Origin: Salaquimonas sp.
GTDB lineage: Bacteria; Pseudomonadota; Alphaproteobacteria; Rhizobiales; Rhizobiaceae
Direction: 5' to 3'
Length of the DNA: 64,000 nucleotides
NCBI GenBank assembly: GCA_022340185.1
Contig: JAJDOK010000007.1
Location: 1 to 64,000 of the forward strand
Program-made: the position numbers and the translations under genes
Shown: in pieces, positions 56,334 through 64,000 of the stretch
How positions within the stretch are numbered: position 1 is the stretch's first letter
Layout: every line of letters begins with the position of its first letter
The notes under the pieces: model-generated
The model's input: only the letters and a program-made list of their open reading frames with translations
Told to the model about the DNA's origin: nothing
Databases searched by the model: none

Positions 56334-56360
56334 ATTCCGTCACCCGCATTCATTGTTCCA

Positions 56361-56395
56361 CGCCTCCGCGAGGAAATTCCCCGCGGGGGCGTTTT
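56361..56395 (+). terminator. Intrinsic terminator of asd
   Basis: A 10-bp stem CGCCTCCGCG/CGCGGGGGCG with one G-U pair and an 11-nt loop, followed by TTTT, 27 nt after the asd stop. Confidence 0.8.
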
Positions 56396-56466
56396 CAATT
56401 TCGACACTGGAAATTCACAAATATATCGGCAATATCCCGCATTACCTGAGGTAAGGATTCGCACCC

Positions 56467-57282
56467 ATGTCATTTCGCCTGACGACGCATTGCGCCGCGA
56501 TGATAGCTCTGTTGATGTTTCAGGGACCGGCGCTTGCCAAGCAATGTGGCAACAACTCCGCCGGATTCTCGCAATGGGTGCGTGATTTCTCCAGGGAAGC
56601 CGTCGCCAACGGCATCAGCCCGCGCACGCTGCAGGTCGCCTTCAACGACGTCTATTACAACACGAAAACGATCTGGGCCGACCGCAACCAGAAAAGCTTC
56701 CATCTGAGCTATGAGGAGTTCCTGAAAAAGCGCGGTGCAACGACCATTATCGCCCAGGGCCGCAAGAAGAAAAAGGGCAACCCGAATCTGTTTGCCAATA
56801 TCGAGGCGCGCTATGGCGTGCCGGCCGGGCCGCTGATCGCGATCTGGGGGATGGAAACGGCGTTCGGACATTTCATGGGCGACCAGAATGTCGTCTCCGC
56901 GGTGACGACACTGGCCTATGACTGCCGCCGGTCGGCATTTTTCGAGGAGCAGCTCTACGCGCTGCTGAAGATATTGCAGGCCGGCCAGCTTTCCATGAGC
57001 GACATGATCGGCGCACGCCATGGCGAACTGGGCCAGATGCAATTCCTGCCGGCCAATTACCTCAAATATGGCGTTGATGCCGACGGCGACGGCCATGTCA
57101 ACATGATCGAATCCTCCGCCGATGCGCTTTATTCGACGGCAAATTACCTGAAAGCCCATGGCTGGAGGCGCGGTCTTGGCTACCAGGTCGGCGAACCCAA
57201 TTTCGCGGCGCTCGCCGAATGGAACAAGGCGCAGGTGTACCAGAAGGCATTGGCCTATATGGGCCGGGAGATAGATAACTAG
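56467..57282 (+). CDS. MltB-like lytic murein transglycosylase
   Basis: 271-residue secreted enzyme. A signal peptide (hydrophobic 9-20, cleavage near ALA at 24) is followed by an SLT_2 domain. The catalytic Glu is in WGMETAFGHFMG near 125, and GELGQMQFLPANYLKYG near 181-197 is the family hallmark. It is shorter than classic MltB because the C-terminal peptidoglycan-binding domain is missing. It is transcribed alone after the asd terminator. Confidence 0.92.
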   Translation: MSFRLTTHCAAMIALLMFQGPALAKQCGNNSAGFSQWVRDFSREAVANGISPRTLQVAFNDVYYNTKTIWADRNQKSFHLSYEEFLKKRGATTIIAQGRKKKKGNPNLFANIEARYGVPAGPLIAIWGMETAFGHFMGDQNVVSAVTTLAYDCRRSAFFEEQLYALLKILQAGQLSMSDMIGARHGELGQMQFLPANYLKYGVDADGDGHVNMIESSADALYSTANYLKAHGWRRGLGYQVGEPNFAALAEWNKAQVYQKALAYMGREIDN

Positions 57283-57322
57283 CCGGCTAATAAATTAGGT
57301 TTTGCTCAAAGCTTCCCGAGTT

Positions 57323-57997
57323 TCAGGCATCCAGCGCCTGGGCGAAATCACCGGTTTGGGGATCCATCACCCACAATTCGCCCTGGGCGATGTCGAACCA
57401 TGCACCGTGCAGGCGCAATTGCCCGCGCTCGGCCAGAATGCGCACGCAGGGAAAGCTCACGAGGTTGGCGAGCGAGTTGCGCACGGAGGCTTCCTCCAGT
57501 GCGCGCTGGCGGGCGGCAGCGGATTCGACGTCCTCGCAGCGCAGGTCCCGGGTGGCCGGCTCGATCAGGCTCATCCATTTGCCGATGAAGTCGCCAGGCG
57601 ACAGAGGCTCGCCTGAAACGCCTTCCATTTGTTCGCGATAGGCATGGACGCCGCCACACTTGCCATGGCCCATGACGACGATGTGGCGGACTTTCAGCGC
57701 CTGGACGGCAAATTCCAGCGCAGCCGAGGTGCCATGGTAGTCGTCGTCGGGCGCGTGCGGCGGCACGAGATTGGCGACATTCCTGACGACGAAGATTTCG
57801 CCTGGAACCGCATCGAAGATGACCTCAGGTGCGGCGCGCGAATCACAGCAGGCGATGACCATGATCTCCGGGCGCTGACCGGTCGCGGCGAGACGCTCCA
57901 TGCGTTCACGTTCATGGCGCAGACGGCCGTAGAAGAATGCCTTGTAACCGTCGGAAAGGCGCCTGGGGAATTCCGCCTCGATCATTTCACGCGCCAT
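57323..57997 (-). CDS. Beta-class carbonic anhydrase
   Basis: 224 residues. It interconverts CO2 and bicarbonate. Zinc ligands are C50 in ACCDSR (with the D52-R54 dyad) and the His and Cys of MGHGKCGG near 105-112. The start at 57997 has GGGAAAG 9 nt upstream and opens MAREMIEAEFPRRL; an in-frame ATG at 58030 is an alternative. A strong terminator for an upstream non-coding transcript lies 95 bp before it. The gene converges with the transglycosylase gene. Confidence 0.93.
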   Translation of the reverse strand: MAREMIEAEFPRRLSDGYKAFFYGRLRHERERMERLAATGQRPEIMVIACCDSRAAPEVIFDAVPGEIFVVRNVANLVPPHAPDDDYHGTSAALEFAVQALKVRHIVVMGHGKCGGVHAYREQMEGVSGEPLSPGDFIGKWMSLIEPATRDLRCEDVESAAARQRALEEASVRNSLANLVSFPCVRILAERGQLRLHGAWFDIAQGELWVMDPQTGDFAQALDA

Positions 57998-58092
57998 ATT
58001 GTGAATCTTTCCCTTGTGCGTCGTCGCCATTCTTCTAGACCACTGGCAAGGCAGAGGGAACAAGGCGGAGATTTGTATGCAGGGACGGTCGC

Positions 58093-58121
58093 AAAAAAAG
58101 AGCCAGTCGGAAGACCGGCTC
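58093..58121 (-). terminator. Intrinsic terminator of a non-coding transcript
   Basis: On minus: GAGCCGGTC, loop TTCC, GACTGGCTC (one G-U pair), then seven Ts. No reading frame ends upstream of it on this strand. Confidence 0.85.
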
Positions 58122-58220
58122 TCGAGTACGGGGATTGAACCACACTCAGATTAGTGGTCCGGCCTGTCATCCCTGGGGGCTGGGGGGCTGAAATGGACCA
58201 GAGTCGACAAGGCCGGACCG
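58093..58220 (-). ncRNA. Candidate small RNA upstream of carbonic anhydrase
   Basis: On minus, a 13-bp stem (58206-58219 with 58156-58168, one bulged base) encloses about 37 nt that include a C-rich CAGCCCCCCAGCCCCCAG loop. Then come about 35 nt and a terminator (58093-58121). C-rich loops that can pair with ribosome-binding sites are common in alphaproteobacterial sRNAs. The 5' end is a guess and no consensus promoter was found. It could instead be part of a longer leader of the carbonic anhydrase gene ending in an attenuator. Confidence 0.5.
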
Positions 58221-58334
58221 TCTGAGGCAACGTTGCCAGATTGAACACGAAGTTGGGACAGTCGGTGGCCGAAATGGGGCGAGAACATGGTATTTGCGTC
58301 CCGACCGTCGGGAGCGGGACAATCGCACGGACTT

Positions 58335-58351
58335 GCAAATGCACGATTTGC
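58335..58351. promoter_or_regulatory. Inverted repeat near the DUF2794 promoter
   Basis: GCAAAT-GCACG-ATTTGC, a perfect 6-5-6 repeat lying between a possible -35 (TTGCAA, 58333) and -10 (TAATGA, 58355) of DUF2794. It is a plausible operator; the regulator is unknown. Confidence 0.4.
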
Positions 58352-58393
58352 GCCTAATGATTGGGGTAACAGGGACGGCAAAGAGAGGGTCAT

Positions 58394-58789
58394 GTGGTGG
58401 AGTATACGGAGGATGAACAGCCCGTTCGATATGCCGGGCGAGCCGACAATGTGGTTCAGCTCAACCCGGCGAGAACAGGCAAAGCGAACGAAATCGTTTC
58501 CTTCGACCGACGTGAACTCGACCAGATATTGCGTATCTACGGCCACAAGGTGGCCGCCGGCGAGTGGCGCGACTACGCCATCGACATGCTGAAGGACCGG
58601 GCCGTCTTTTCCGTCTTCAAGCGGGCGAGCGAGACGCCGCTCTTTGCCATAGAAAAGAATCCGAAACTGGCGCGCCGGCAAGGCGCCTACAGTGTGACCA
58701 ATGCCACCGGCCAGGTGCTGAAACGCGGCCACGAACTCGCCAATGTGCTGCGTTTTTTCGAGAAGCGGCCGCGTCTGGCAAGCGTTTGA
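58394..58789 (+). CDS. DUF2794 family protein
   Basis: 131 residues. After a charged N-terminus, the conserved core reads VSFDRRELDQILRIYGHKVA near 35-54, GEWRDYAIDMLKD near 56-68 and FSVFKRASETPLFAIEK near 72-88. It is restricted mainly to alphaproteobacteria and has no known role. GTG start at 58394, or the next GTG. It converges with the GNAT gene, 3 bp apart. Confidence 0.88.
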   Translation: MVEYTEDEQPVRYAGRADNVVQLNPARTGKANEIVSFDRRELDQILRIYGHKVAAGEWRDYAIDMLKDRAVFSVFKRASETPLFAIEKNPKLARRQGAYSVTNATGQVLKRGHELANVLRFFEKRPRLASV

Positions 58790-58792
58790 AAC

Positions 58793-59362
58793 TCAGGAAT
58801 CGAACAGGCTGCCCGGATAGGCCGTTTCATCGGGCATCGTCCTAGCGCCTTCACCCAGCGGTTTTTGCATCAATTCGGTGTCGAGCCAGCGGCCGAATTT
58901 GTAGCCGGTCGCCTGCATGCGCCCGCATGAGGCGAAACCCGCCGCACGGTGTACGGCGACAGAGGCGGCATGGGCGCCGCCGATGACGGCGATCATCTGG
59001 CGGAAGCCGAGATGCTCGCATTCGTCGAGCAGCGTGGCCAGCAGCTTTGCGCCGATCCCCCGCCCGCGCATCTCGGCCGACAGATAGATCGAATCCTCAA
59101 CCAGCCAGCGATAGGCGGGTCTGGTGCGGAAGGCGGAAGCATAGGCATAACCGGCGAACGCCCCGCCGGAAATCGCGGCAAGCCAGGGATAGCCATTGGT
59201 TGTCACCGCGGCAAAGCGCGATTGCATCTCCTCCAGCGAGGGCGGGATCAGTTCGTAGGAGGCGACGCCGTTCAGCACGCTTTCGGCGTAGATCTCGCGG
59301 ATCGCAGGAAGGTCTTGCGCTGTGGCGGGACGGATTTCGACTTTTGCAGGGGAAGCGGGCAT
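58793..59362 (-). CDS. GNAT acetyltransferase, phosphinothricin-acetyltransferase-like
   Basis: 189 residues. Opening EIRPATAQDLPAIREIYAE near 9-27, then ASYELIPPS near 34-42 and the acetyl-CoA motif RGRGIGAKLLATLL near 101-114, followed by the AASVAVHRAAGF segment. This is the PAT/BAR-like GNAT group, whose members often acetylate methionine sulfoximine or related amino acids. The start at 59362 is chosen for family fit; the upstream in-frame region is atypical. The ribosome-binding site is weak. Confidence 0.9.
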   Translation of the reverse strand: MPASPAKVEIRPATAQDLPAIREIYAESVLNGVASYELIPPSLEEMQSRFAAVTTNGYPWLAAISGGAFAGYAYASAFRTRPAYRWLVEDSIYLSAEMRGRGIGAKLLATLLDECEHLGFRQMIAVIGGAHAASVAVHRAAGFASCGRMQATGYKFGRWLDTELMQKPLGEGARTMPDETAYPGSLFDS

Positions 59363-59469
59363 TGGCGAGAAAGTCCGTAAGACGGGTCCGGAACGACAAT
59401 CGATCCCACACGCTGTCCGACAAGGCAATGGGACCGGCAATGTGCCGCAGTCGCGGTTTGCTCTCCGTC

Positions 59470-59539
59470 GTCATGCTCGGGCGAGAATCCAATGACCCCC
59501 GGTGGTTCATTGGATCCTCGGCACCAGGCCGAGGATGAC
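59470..59539 (-). repeat. Intergenic palindromic repeat, copy 2
   Basis: On minus it reads GTCATCCTCGGCCTGGTGCC at one end and CGAGCATGAC at the other, matching the copy at 46615-46691 at both ends while the middle differs. Confidence 0.8.
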
Positions 59540-59564
59540 GGTGAGATGTTTCTTGCCAGCCAAC

Positions 59565-59596
59565 AAAAAAAGGGCGGCCATCGGGGCCGCCCTTTT
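59565..59596 (-). terminator. Intrinsic terminator of the BI-1-like gene
   Basis: Hairpin GGGCGGCC/GGCCGCCC flanked by seven As on the left and four Ts on the right, so it can work in both directions. On minus it ends the BI-1-like gene, 21 nt after its stop. Confidence 0.88.
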
Positions 59597-59617
59597 GACA
59601 ATACGTTCGGTGCCGGT

Positions 59618-60364
59618 TCAGCGGCGGTCGCCCATGAACTGCAGCAGGAACATGAACAGGTTGATGAAGTCGAGATAGAGCTTCAAGGCACCCATGATCG
59701 CCGTGCGGCCCATCATGGTTTCATCATTGGCGACGACATCATAGGTGTTCTTGATGCTCTGCGTATCCCATGCGGTCAGGCCGGCGAAGATCAGCACGCC
59801 GCCTACGGAGATGGCGAACTGCAGCGCCGAGGATTGCAGGAACAGATTGACCAGCATGGCAATGATGATGCCGAAAAGGCCCATGATCAGGAAGGAGCCC
59901 ATCGCCGACAAATCGCGCTTGGTGGTGTAACCATACAGACTGAGCGCGCCGAAGGCGGCGGCGGTCACGAAGAAGGTCTGGGTGATCGAGGTCGCCGTGT
60001 AGATGAGGAAGATCGACGACAGCGATACGCCGACCAGGGCGGAATAGATCCAGAAGGTCGCCTGCGCGGCGCCGACACTCATCGAATTGATGCGGAAGGA
60101 CAGGAAGAAAACGAGCCCGAGCGGGGCGAAGATCACCACCCATTTCAGCGCGCTGGTGTAGATGGCGGTACCAAACGGGGTGAGCTGGCCGCCGCTATAG
60201 GCCATGTTGAAGGTGGCAAGCGCGGCCACGCCGGTCACGGCAAGCGCGATCGCCATGTAATTGTAGACCCGCAGCATGTAGCTGCGCAGGCCTTCGTCGA
60301 TGTCGGTGCCCGCGCGGCTGGCCGTCGTGCCGAAGCGGGCCGGTTGATTGCGATAGTCAGCCAT
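59618..60364 (-). CDS. Bax inhibitor-1/YccA family membrane protein (YbhL-like)
   Basis: 248 residues with seven membrane helices from about residue 30 and a short cytosolic N-terminus (MADYRNQPARFG). Family stretches include YMLRVYNYMAIALAVTG near 29-45 and FGALSLYGYTTKRDL near 135-149. The C-terminus FMFLLQFMGDRR is typical. GGAGAG precedes the ATG at 60364. Bacterial members are thought to be pH-sensitive calcium leak channels or FtsH-linked proteins; the role here is unknown. It has its own terminator. Confidence 0.94.
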   Translation of the reverse strand: MADYRNQPARFGTTASRAGTDIDEGLRSYMLRVYNYMAIALAVTGVAALATFNMAYSGGQLTPFGTAIYTSALKWVVIFAPLGLVFFLSFRINSMSVGAAQATFWIYSALVGVSLSSIFLIYTATSITQTFFVTAAAFGALSLYGYTTKRDLSAMGSFLIMGLFGIIIAMLVNLFLQSSALQFAISVGGVLIFAGLTAWDTQSIKNTYDVVANDETMMGRTAIMGALKLYLDFINLFMFLLQFMGDRR

Positions 60365-60518
60365 AGGATTTTTCTCTCCGGTTCGCAAAAATCTCTTCTC
60401 CACGAGCGCAAACCCGCGGACACGCTTGCAATATGTGCATTTGACGCAAGGACAGCAAGGCCCAAATACCGAATCAACATTACGAATCTGACAGAATCAT
60501 CAGAGTTCGAAAAAAAGG

Positions 60519-63098
60519 TTAAAGTTCGCGGAGATAAGGCGCGGCCTTCTGGCCGAGGATCCGCCAGGTACCGGCAAGGCCGAGGCCGACCGTGACGGCC
60601 AGCGCCAGCGCGACGACGGCCAGCGCGGCCGCTGGGCTGAAGATCGCCGAAAAGCCCATGATCTCGGTGACGATATACCAGGCGGCGATGGCGCCTGCGG
60701 CAAGCGCGAAGAGCGCCGTGGCAAACCCGAGCAGGGCGAATTCGTAGACGAAGGTCCTGAGCAGCGCCGGTCTTGTCGCGCCGAGCGTCTTGAGCACAAC
60801 GGCGTCATGGCCGCGGGCGCGGTTTCCCGCCGCAAGCGCGCCGGCCAGTACCAGTGCCGAAGCGATGAGCGCGATCGCCGAAGCCGCGCGGATCGCGGTT
60901 CCCAGTTGCGCGATGAGGCCGTTGATCATCTCCAGCGCGTCACGCACGCGCACCGAAGCGACCGACGGAAAATCCTTCGTGATCTCGCGCATGATCGTGC
61001 CATCGCGGGCGGTATCGCCGTCACGCGATTTGGCACCTGGCGAAGGAATGGCGAGGGTGGCGAGATAGGTGTGCGGTGCGCCGGCAAAGGTGTTGGGCGA
61101 AAAGACCATGACAAAGTTGATGCCGAGCGATTCCCATTCGACATTTCTGAGGTTGGCGATCTTCACATGAATTGCGCGGCCGAGCACGTTGACGGTCAGT
61201 TCGTCACCGACTTTCAGGCCAAGTTCGCCGGCCTCTTCGGCGGAAAAGGAGACGAGCGGTTCGCCGGTATAGTCGGCCGGCCACCATTCGCCCTCGGTAA
61301 GTGTGGCGTTTTCGGGTTTTTGCGCGGCATAGGTGATGCCGCGGTCGCCGCGCAGCACCCAGCCGCCGTTCTCGCCGACGGGATAGTCTTCGGCGCGGAT
61401 GCCCTTCAGCGTCACGATACGACCCCGCAGCATCGGCACGGCATCGAGCGTGCTGCCGGGTGCCAGTGCCTCGATGCGGTCCGAGAATTCGCCGATCTGC
61501 GATTTCGGGATGTCGAGGAAGAAGAAATCCGGCGCGCGGCGCGGCAGGTTGTCGGTCACCTGGCGGCGCAGGCTGCCGTCGATCAGCGTCAACGCCACGA
61601 TAAGTGCCAGACCGAGGCCGAGCGACAGGATGACCGGCCCGGTCAGTGCTCCGGGGCGGTGGATGTTGCCGATCGCCATGGCCCAGACAGTCGAACGCGG
61701 ACGCGGCGCGCGCCGGGCAAGCCATTGCACACCGAGTGCGACGAGGCGCAGCAGAATGAAGGCGAATGTCATGGCGGCGATGAAGGTCAGTGCCAGCATG
61801 CGATTGTCGGAAAGGCCGATGGCAAGTGCCGCGAGCGCGGCAAGGCCGACGGCGATCATCGCCAGATAGGAAAAGCGCGGCAGGCGGTGCGCATCGAAGC
61901 CCGCCGAACGGAACAGCGAAGCGGCCTGGGTTTCGCGGGCGATCGCCAGCGGCCAGGCTGCGAAGACGAAGGCGGTCAGAATGCCGTAGGCCGCACCCAG
62001 GCCGAGGGCACCTGGAAAGACCGCATGGGCGGATGAGACCGGCAGCAGGCCGGCAAGCGCGCCACGCGCGGCAATTGGCATCAGCGCGCCCAGCACCAGA
62101 CCGATGGCGATGCCGGCGAGTGCCAGCAGCAGGATCTGCGCCATGTAGAGCTCGAAGATGAAGCCACCTGACGCGCCGAGCGATTTCAGCGTGGCGATAA
62201 CGCCGCGCTTGGTGTCGAGATAGCCGCGCACCGAATTGGCGACACCGACCCCGCCGACGATGAGCGAGGTCAGTCCGACCAGGGTGAGGAACTGGGAAAA
62301 GCGTTCGATATTGCGCGACAGGGACGGGGCGGCATTCTCGCGCGAACGCACACGCCAGCCGATATCGGTGAAGTCGTGCTTGGCAGTATGGACAAAGCGT
62401 TTGACCGAGGCTCTGGAATCGTCATCGAGACGGACGGCATAGTTGGCGCGGAAGAGTGAGCCGGGCTGCATCAGGCCAGTTTTTTCGAGACCCTTCTGGG
62501 TGATCAGCACGCGGGGTCCGACGAGTAAGCCGTCGGACAGACGGTCGGGTTCGGCGGCAATCGCACCGGCAATGGTGAAGTGCTGCCCGCCGACGACCAG
62601 CGTGTCGCCTTTCTTCAGCGACAGCCTTTCGAGCAGCAGCGGATCGACCCAGGCCTGATCGTCGCCAGCGCGCGACAGGCCGATGGGTCCTTCGGCATCG
62701 GTCAGATCACCATAAAGCGGATAGGAATCGTCGCCAGCCTTCAGTTCGACAAGTGTCTGGTCGGATCCGTCGGCGCGACGTGCCATGGCGCGCATGGTAA
62801 CCGTTTCGGAAACGGAACCTTCTTTCTTGAGAAAGGCCATGGCTTGCTCGGGCGGGTGCTGCTGGACCATCGAGACGGCGACATCGCCGCCAAGGATGGC
62901 GCGACCTTCATTGGCGATTCCCTCGGTGATCGAGCGGGCAACGGAATTGACGCCGGAGATGGCGCCGACACCAAGCGCGATGCAGGCGAGAAAGATGTAG
63001 AAACCCGACAGGCCGCCGCGCAGTTCACGCAGTGCAAGTTTGAAGGCGAGTGCCAGTCCCTGACCGTTTGGTGCCGATCCCGGCATGGCACTTGTCAT
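60519..63098 (-). CDS. FtsX-like ABC transporter permease (YbbP family)
   Basis: 859 residues. An N-terminal helix (about 33-55) is followed by a periplasmic domain, a central helix cluster (about 260-480), a second periplasmic domain (about 500-690) and four C-terminal helices, i.e. two FtsX repeats. This is the layout of YbbP, paired with the YbbA ATPase and thought to act mechanically on envelope substrates rather than as a classic transporter. The start overlaps the ATPase stop by 4 bp. Confidence 0.94.
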   Translation of the reverse strand: MTSAMPGSAPNGQGLALAFKLALRELRGGLSGFYIFLACIALGVGAISGVNSVARSITEGIANEGRAILGGDVAVSMVQQHPPEQAMAFLKKEGSVSETVTMRAMARRADGSDQTLVELKAGDDSYPLYGDLTDAEGPIGLSRAGDDQAWVDPLLLERLSLKKGDTLVVGGQHFTIAGAIAAEPDRLSDGLLVGPRVLITQKGLEKTGLMQPGSLFRANYAVRLDDDSRASVKRFVHTAKHDFTDIGWRVRSRENAAPSLSRNIERFSQFLTLVGLTSLIVGGVGVANSVRGYLDTKRGVIATLKSLGASGGFIFELYMAQILLLALAGIAIGLVLGALMPIAARGALAGLLPVSSAHAVFPGALGLGAAYGILTAFVFAAWPLAIARETQAASLFRSAGFDAHRLPRFSYLAMIAVGLAALAALAIGLSDNRMLALTFIAAMTFAFILLRLVALGVQWLARRAPRPRSTVWAMAIGNIHRPGALTGPVILSLGLGLALIVALTLIDGSLRRQVTDNLPRRAPDFFFLDIPKSQIGEFSDRIEALAPGSTLDAVPMLRGRIVTLKGIRAEDYPVGENGGWVLRGDRGITYAAQKPENATLTEGEWWPADYTGEPLVSFSAEEAGELGLKVGDELTVNVLGRAIHVKIANLRNVEWESLGINFVMVFSPNTFAGAPHTYLATLAIPSPGAKSRDGDTARDGTIMREITKDFPSVASVRVRDALEMINGLIAQLGTAIRAASAIALIASALVLAGALAAGNRARGHDAVVLKTLGATRPALLRTFVYEFALLGFATALFALAAGAIAAWYIVTEIMGFSAIFSPAAALAVVALALAVTVGLGLAGTWRILGQKAAPYLREL

Positions 63099-63814
63099 TG
63101 CGCCGGCACCGGCCGTGTTTCACCGGTGTCGATCCGGCCCGAGCGCATGCGCACCACCCGGCCGCAGCGTTCGGCAAGGCGTGTGTCATGGGTGACGAGC
63201 AGTAGCGTCATGCCGCGTTCGTGCTGCTTGGCGAAGAGCAGGTCGGCGATCTGGCGGCCGGTCTCGCCGTCGAGATTGCCGGTCGGCTCGTCGGCGACCA
63301 GAATGGCCGGATCGGGCACCAGCGCACGCGCCATGGCGACGCGCTGCTGTTCGCCACCGGAAAGCTGGCCGGGATAATGCGTCATGCGTTCGCCCAGGCC
63401 CACCGCTTCCAGTTCGGCGGCGGCGCGGTCGAAGGCGTCGCGTTCGCCGGCGAGTTCGAGCGGCACGGCGACATTTTCGAGCGCTGTCATGTTGGCGATC
63501 AGGTGAAAGGACTGGAAGACGATGCCGACATTGCGGCCGCGAAAGGCGGCAAGCTGATCCTCGCCCATCGCGCCCAGTTCGCCGCCGGCGACCGAGACCG
63601 TGCCGGAGTCGGCACGCTCAAGGCCGGCGACGACCATCAGCAGGGTCGATTTGCCGGAACCTGAAGGACCCAGAATGGCGACAGACTCTCCGCGAACGAC
63701 GGAAAAGGAGACGCCATCGAGGACATGGACGCGCGAGGCGCCCTCGCCCAGGGTCAAGTGAATGCCATCAAGATCGATTACAGGAGCAGGATCGGTGACA
63801 GGGGATTGCGGCAT
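63095..63814 (-). CDS. ABC transporter ATP-binding protein (YbbA/LolD-like)
   Basis: 239 residues. Walker A GPSGSGKST near 50-58, Q-loop VFQSFHL near 100, signature LSGGEQQR near 150, and Walker B ILVADEPTGNLD near 168-179 are all present. It energises the FtsX-like permease encoded next, with a 4-bp overlap. In E. coli the same pair (ybbA-ybbP) is divergent from the thioesterase gene tesA, which suggests what may begin at the right edge. Confidence 0.95.
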   Translation of the reverse strand: MPQSPVTDPAPVIDLDGIHLTLGEGASRVHVLDGVSFSVVRGESVAILGPSGSGKSTLLMVVAGLERADSGTVSVAGGELGAMGEDQLAAFRGRNVGIVFQSFHLIANMTALENVAVPLELAGERDAFDRAAAELEAVGLGERMTHYPGQLSGGEQQRVAMARALVPDPAILVADEPTGNLDGETGRQIADLLFAKQHERGMTLLLVTHDTRLAERCGRVVRMRSGRIDTGETRPVPAQ

Positions 63815-63941
63815 AGGCGGGAGCGGCCCTGAGAAGGTTGCGGGAGGCAGCGAGGCGACCTAACTGTGATTCATGGCCCTGCCAAAAAATTGGCAAAGCC
63901 CGCGAAAGCGGCAAGGGTTTCGCCAATATGGAAGCTTGTAC

Positions 63942-64000
63942 ATGCGTTTCAAAGTCCGCAAGCCGGAAACTTTTTCCGAAAGTCTGTTTGCCGGCGCATG
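63942..64000 (+). CDS. Start of a divergent gene, cut by window; possibly a TesA-type esterase
   Basis: An ATG with GGAAGC 6-8 nt upstream opens MRFKVRKPETFSESLFAGA and runs off the window. The basic start turning hydrophobic could begin a signal peptide. In E. coli and several alphaproteobacteria the gene divergent from this ABC pair is a GDSL esterase/thioesterase (tesA). The assignment is from context only. Confidence 0.4.
   Translation, partial: MRFKVRKPETFSESLFAGA

Larger units (their letters stand above)
57998..58393. other. 396-bp carbonic anhydrase-DUF2794 intergenic region
   Basis: It has no credible protein gene. It holds a minus-strand terminator with a long upstream hairpin (candidate sRNA), a 12-bp palindrome GGCAACGTTGCC at 58226-58237, and an inverted repeat near the DUF2794 start. 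Confidence 0.7.

Overview
The window is about 64 kb of GC-rich alphaproteobacterial chromosome. Gene content and order point to the Hyphomicrobiales (Rhizobiales), most like the Phyllobacteriaceae/Mesorhizobium group. The markers are maf-PPSR-[origin]-hemE-hemJ-rho-mnmE-mnmG-rsmG-parA-parB, leuS-lptE-holA, cenR beside a cNMP-binding protein, ftsK-lolA, and tesB-glnK-amtB. The genus cannot be settled from the sequence alone. Nearly all genes are ordinary core genes. I saw no prophage, insertion sequence or CRISPR array.

1-10.2 kb holds the 3' part of hslU, a DUF1402 secreted protein, a Tim44-like/mltA/smr/xre operon on the minus strand, fxsA, secB, and the minus-strand run PPSR-maf-aroE-coaE-dnaQ. 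10.2-10.5 kb is an AT-rich gap between divergent PPSR and hemE. It carries a perfect CtrA box (TTAA-N7-TTAA), four GANTC sites and DnaA-box-like sequences, and is the probable chromosomal oriC. 10.5-21.5 kb runs away from it: hemE, hemJ, rho, (a DUF255 protein on minus), mnmE, mnmG, rsmG, parA, parB. Four parS-like palindromes lie between rho and rsmG, two of them exact 16-mers.

21.5-32.8 kb carries holA-lptE-leuS, a YggS-type PLP protein, an L,D-transpeptidase-like protein, cenR with a cNMP-binding partner, xthA, lolA and ftsK (with a CtrA box upstream). 32.8-36.2 kb is the nitrogen-control region: tesB, glnK and amtB on minus. glnK has a sigma54-type promoter and an NtrC-like site. Both elements recur downstream of amtB, in front of a roughly 180-nt gene-free stretch that ends in a strong intrinsic terminator. 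This looks like an NtrC/sigma54-controlled small RNA and is the most interesting object in the window.

36.3-45.4 kb has a ubiH-type monooxygenase, Trm112-like, Lon-N-domain, CnoX-like thioredoxin and ProX genes, tRNA-Gly(GCC), a gene-poor 0.9 kb, a 53-codon membrane ORF coupled to dsbB, and an operon of DUF3302, HlyD-type and NodT-type proteins with no inner-membrane pump. 45.7-51 kb is a small metabolic block: pirin, zincin, hydroxyacid dehydrogenase, cupin, DUF1737, CoA-ester lyase and an FAD oxidase. 51-57.3 kb has leuD, leuB, a TadG-like VWA protein, asd and a lytic transglycosylase. 57.3-64 kb has a beta-carbonic anhydrase, a second candidate small RNA, DUF2794, a GNAT, a BI-1-like protein and a YbbA/YbbP-type ABC pair. 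The first codons of a divergent gene lie at the right edge.

The replication and cell-cycle elements (oriC, CtrA boxes, parS, parAB, ftsK) mark this as the origin-proximal part of the main chromosome.
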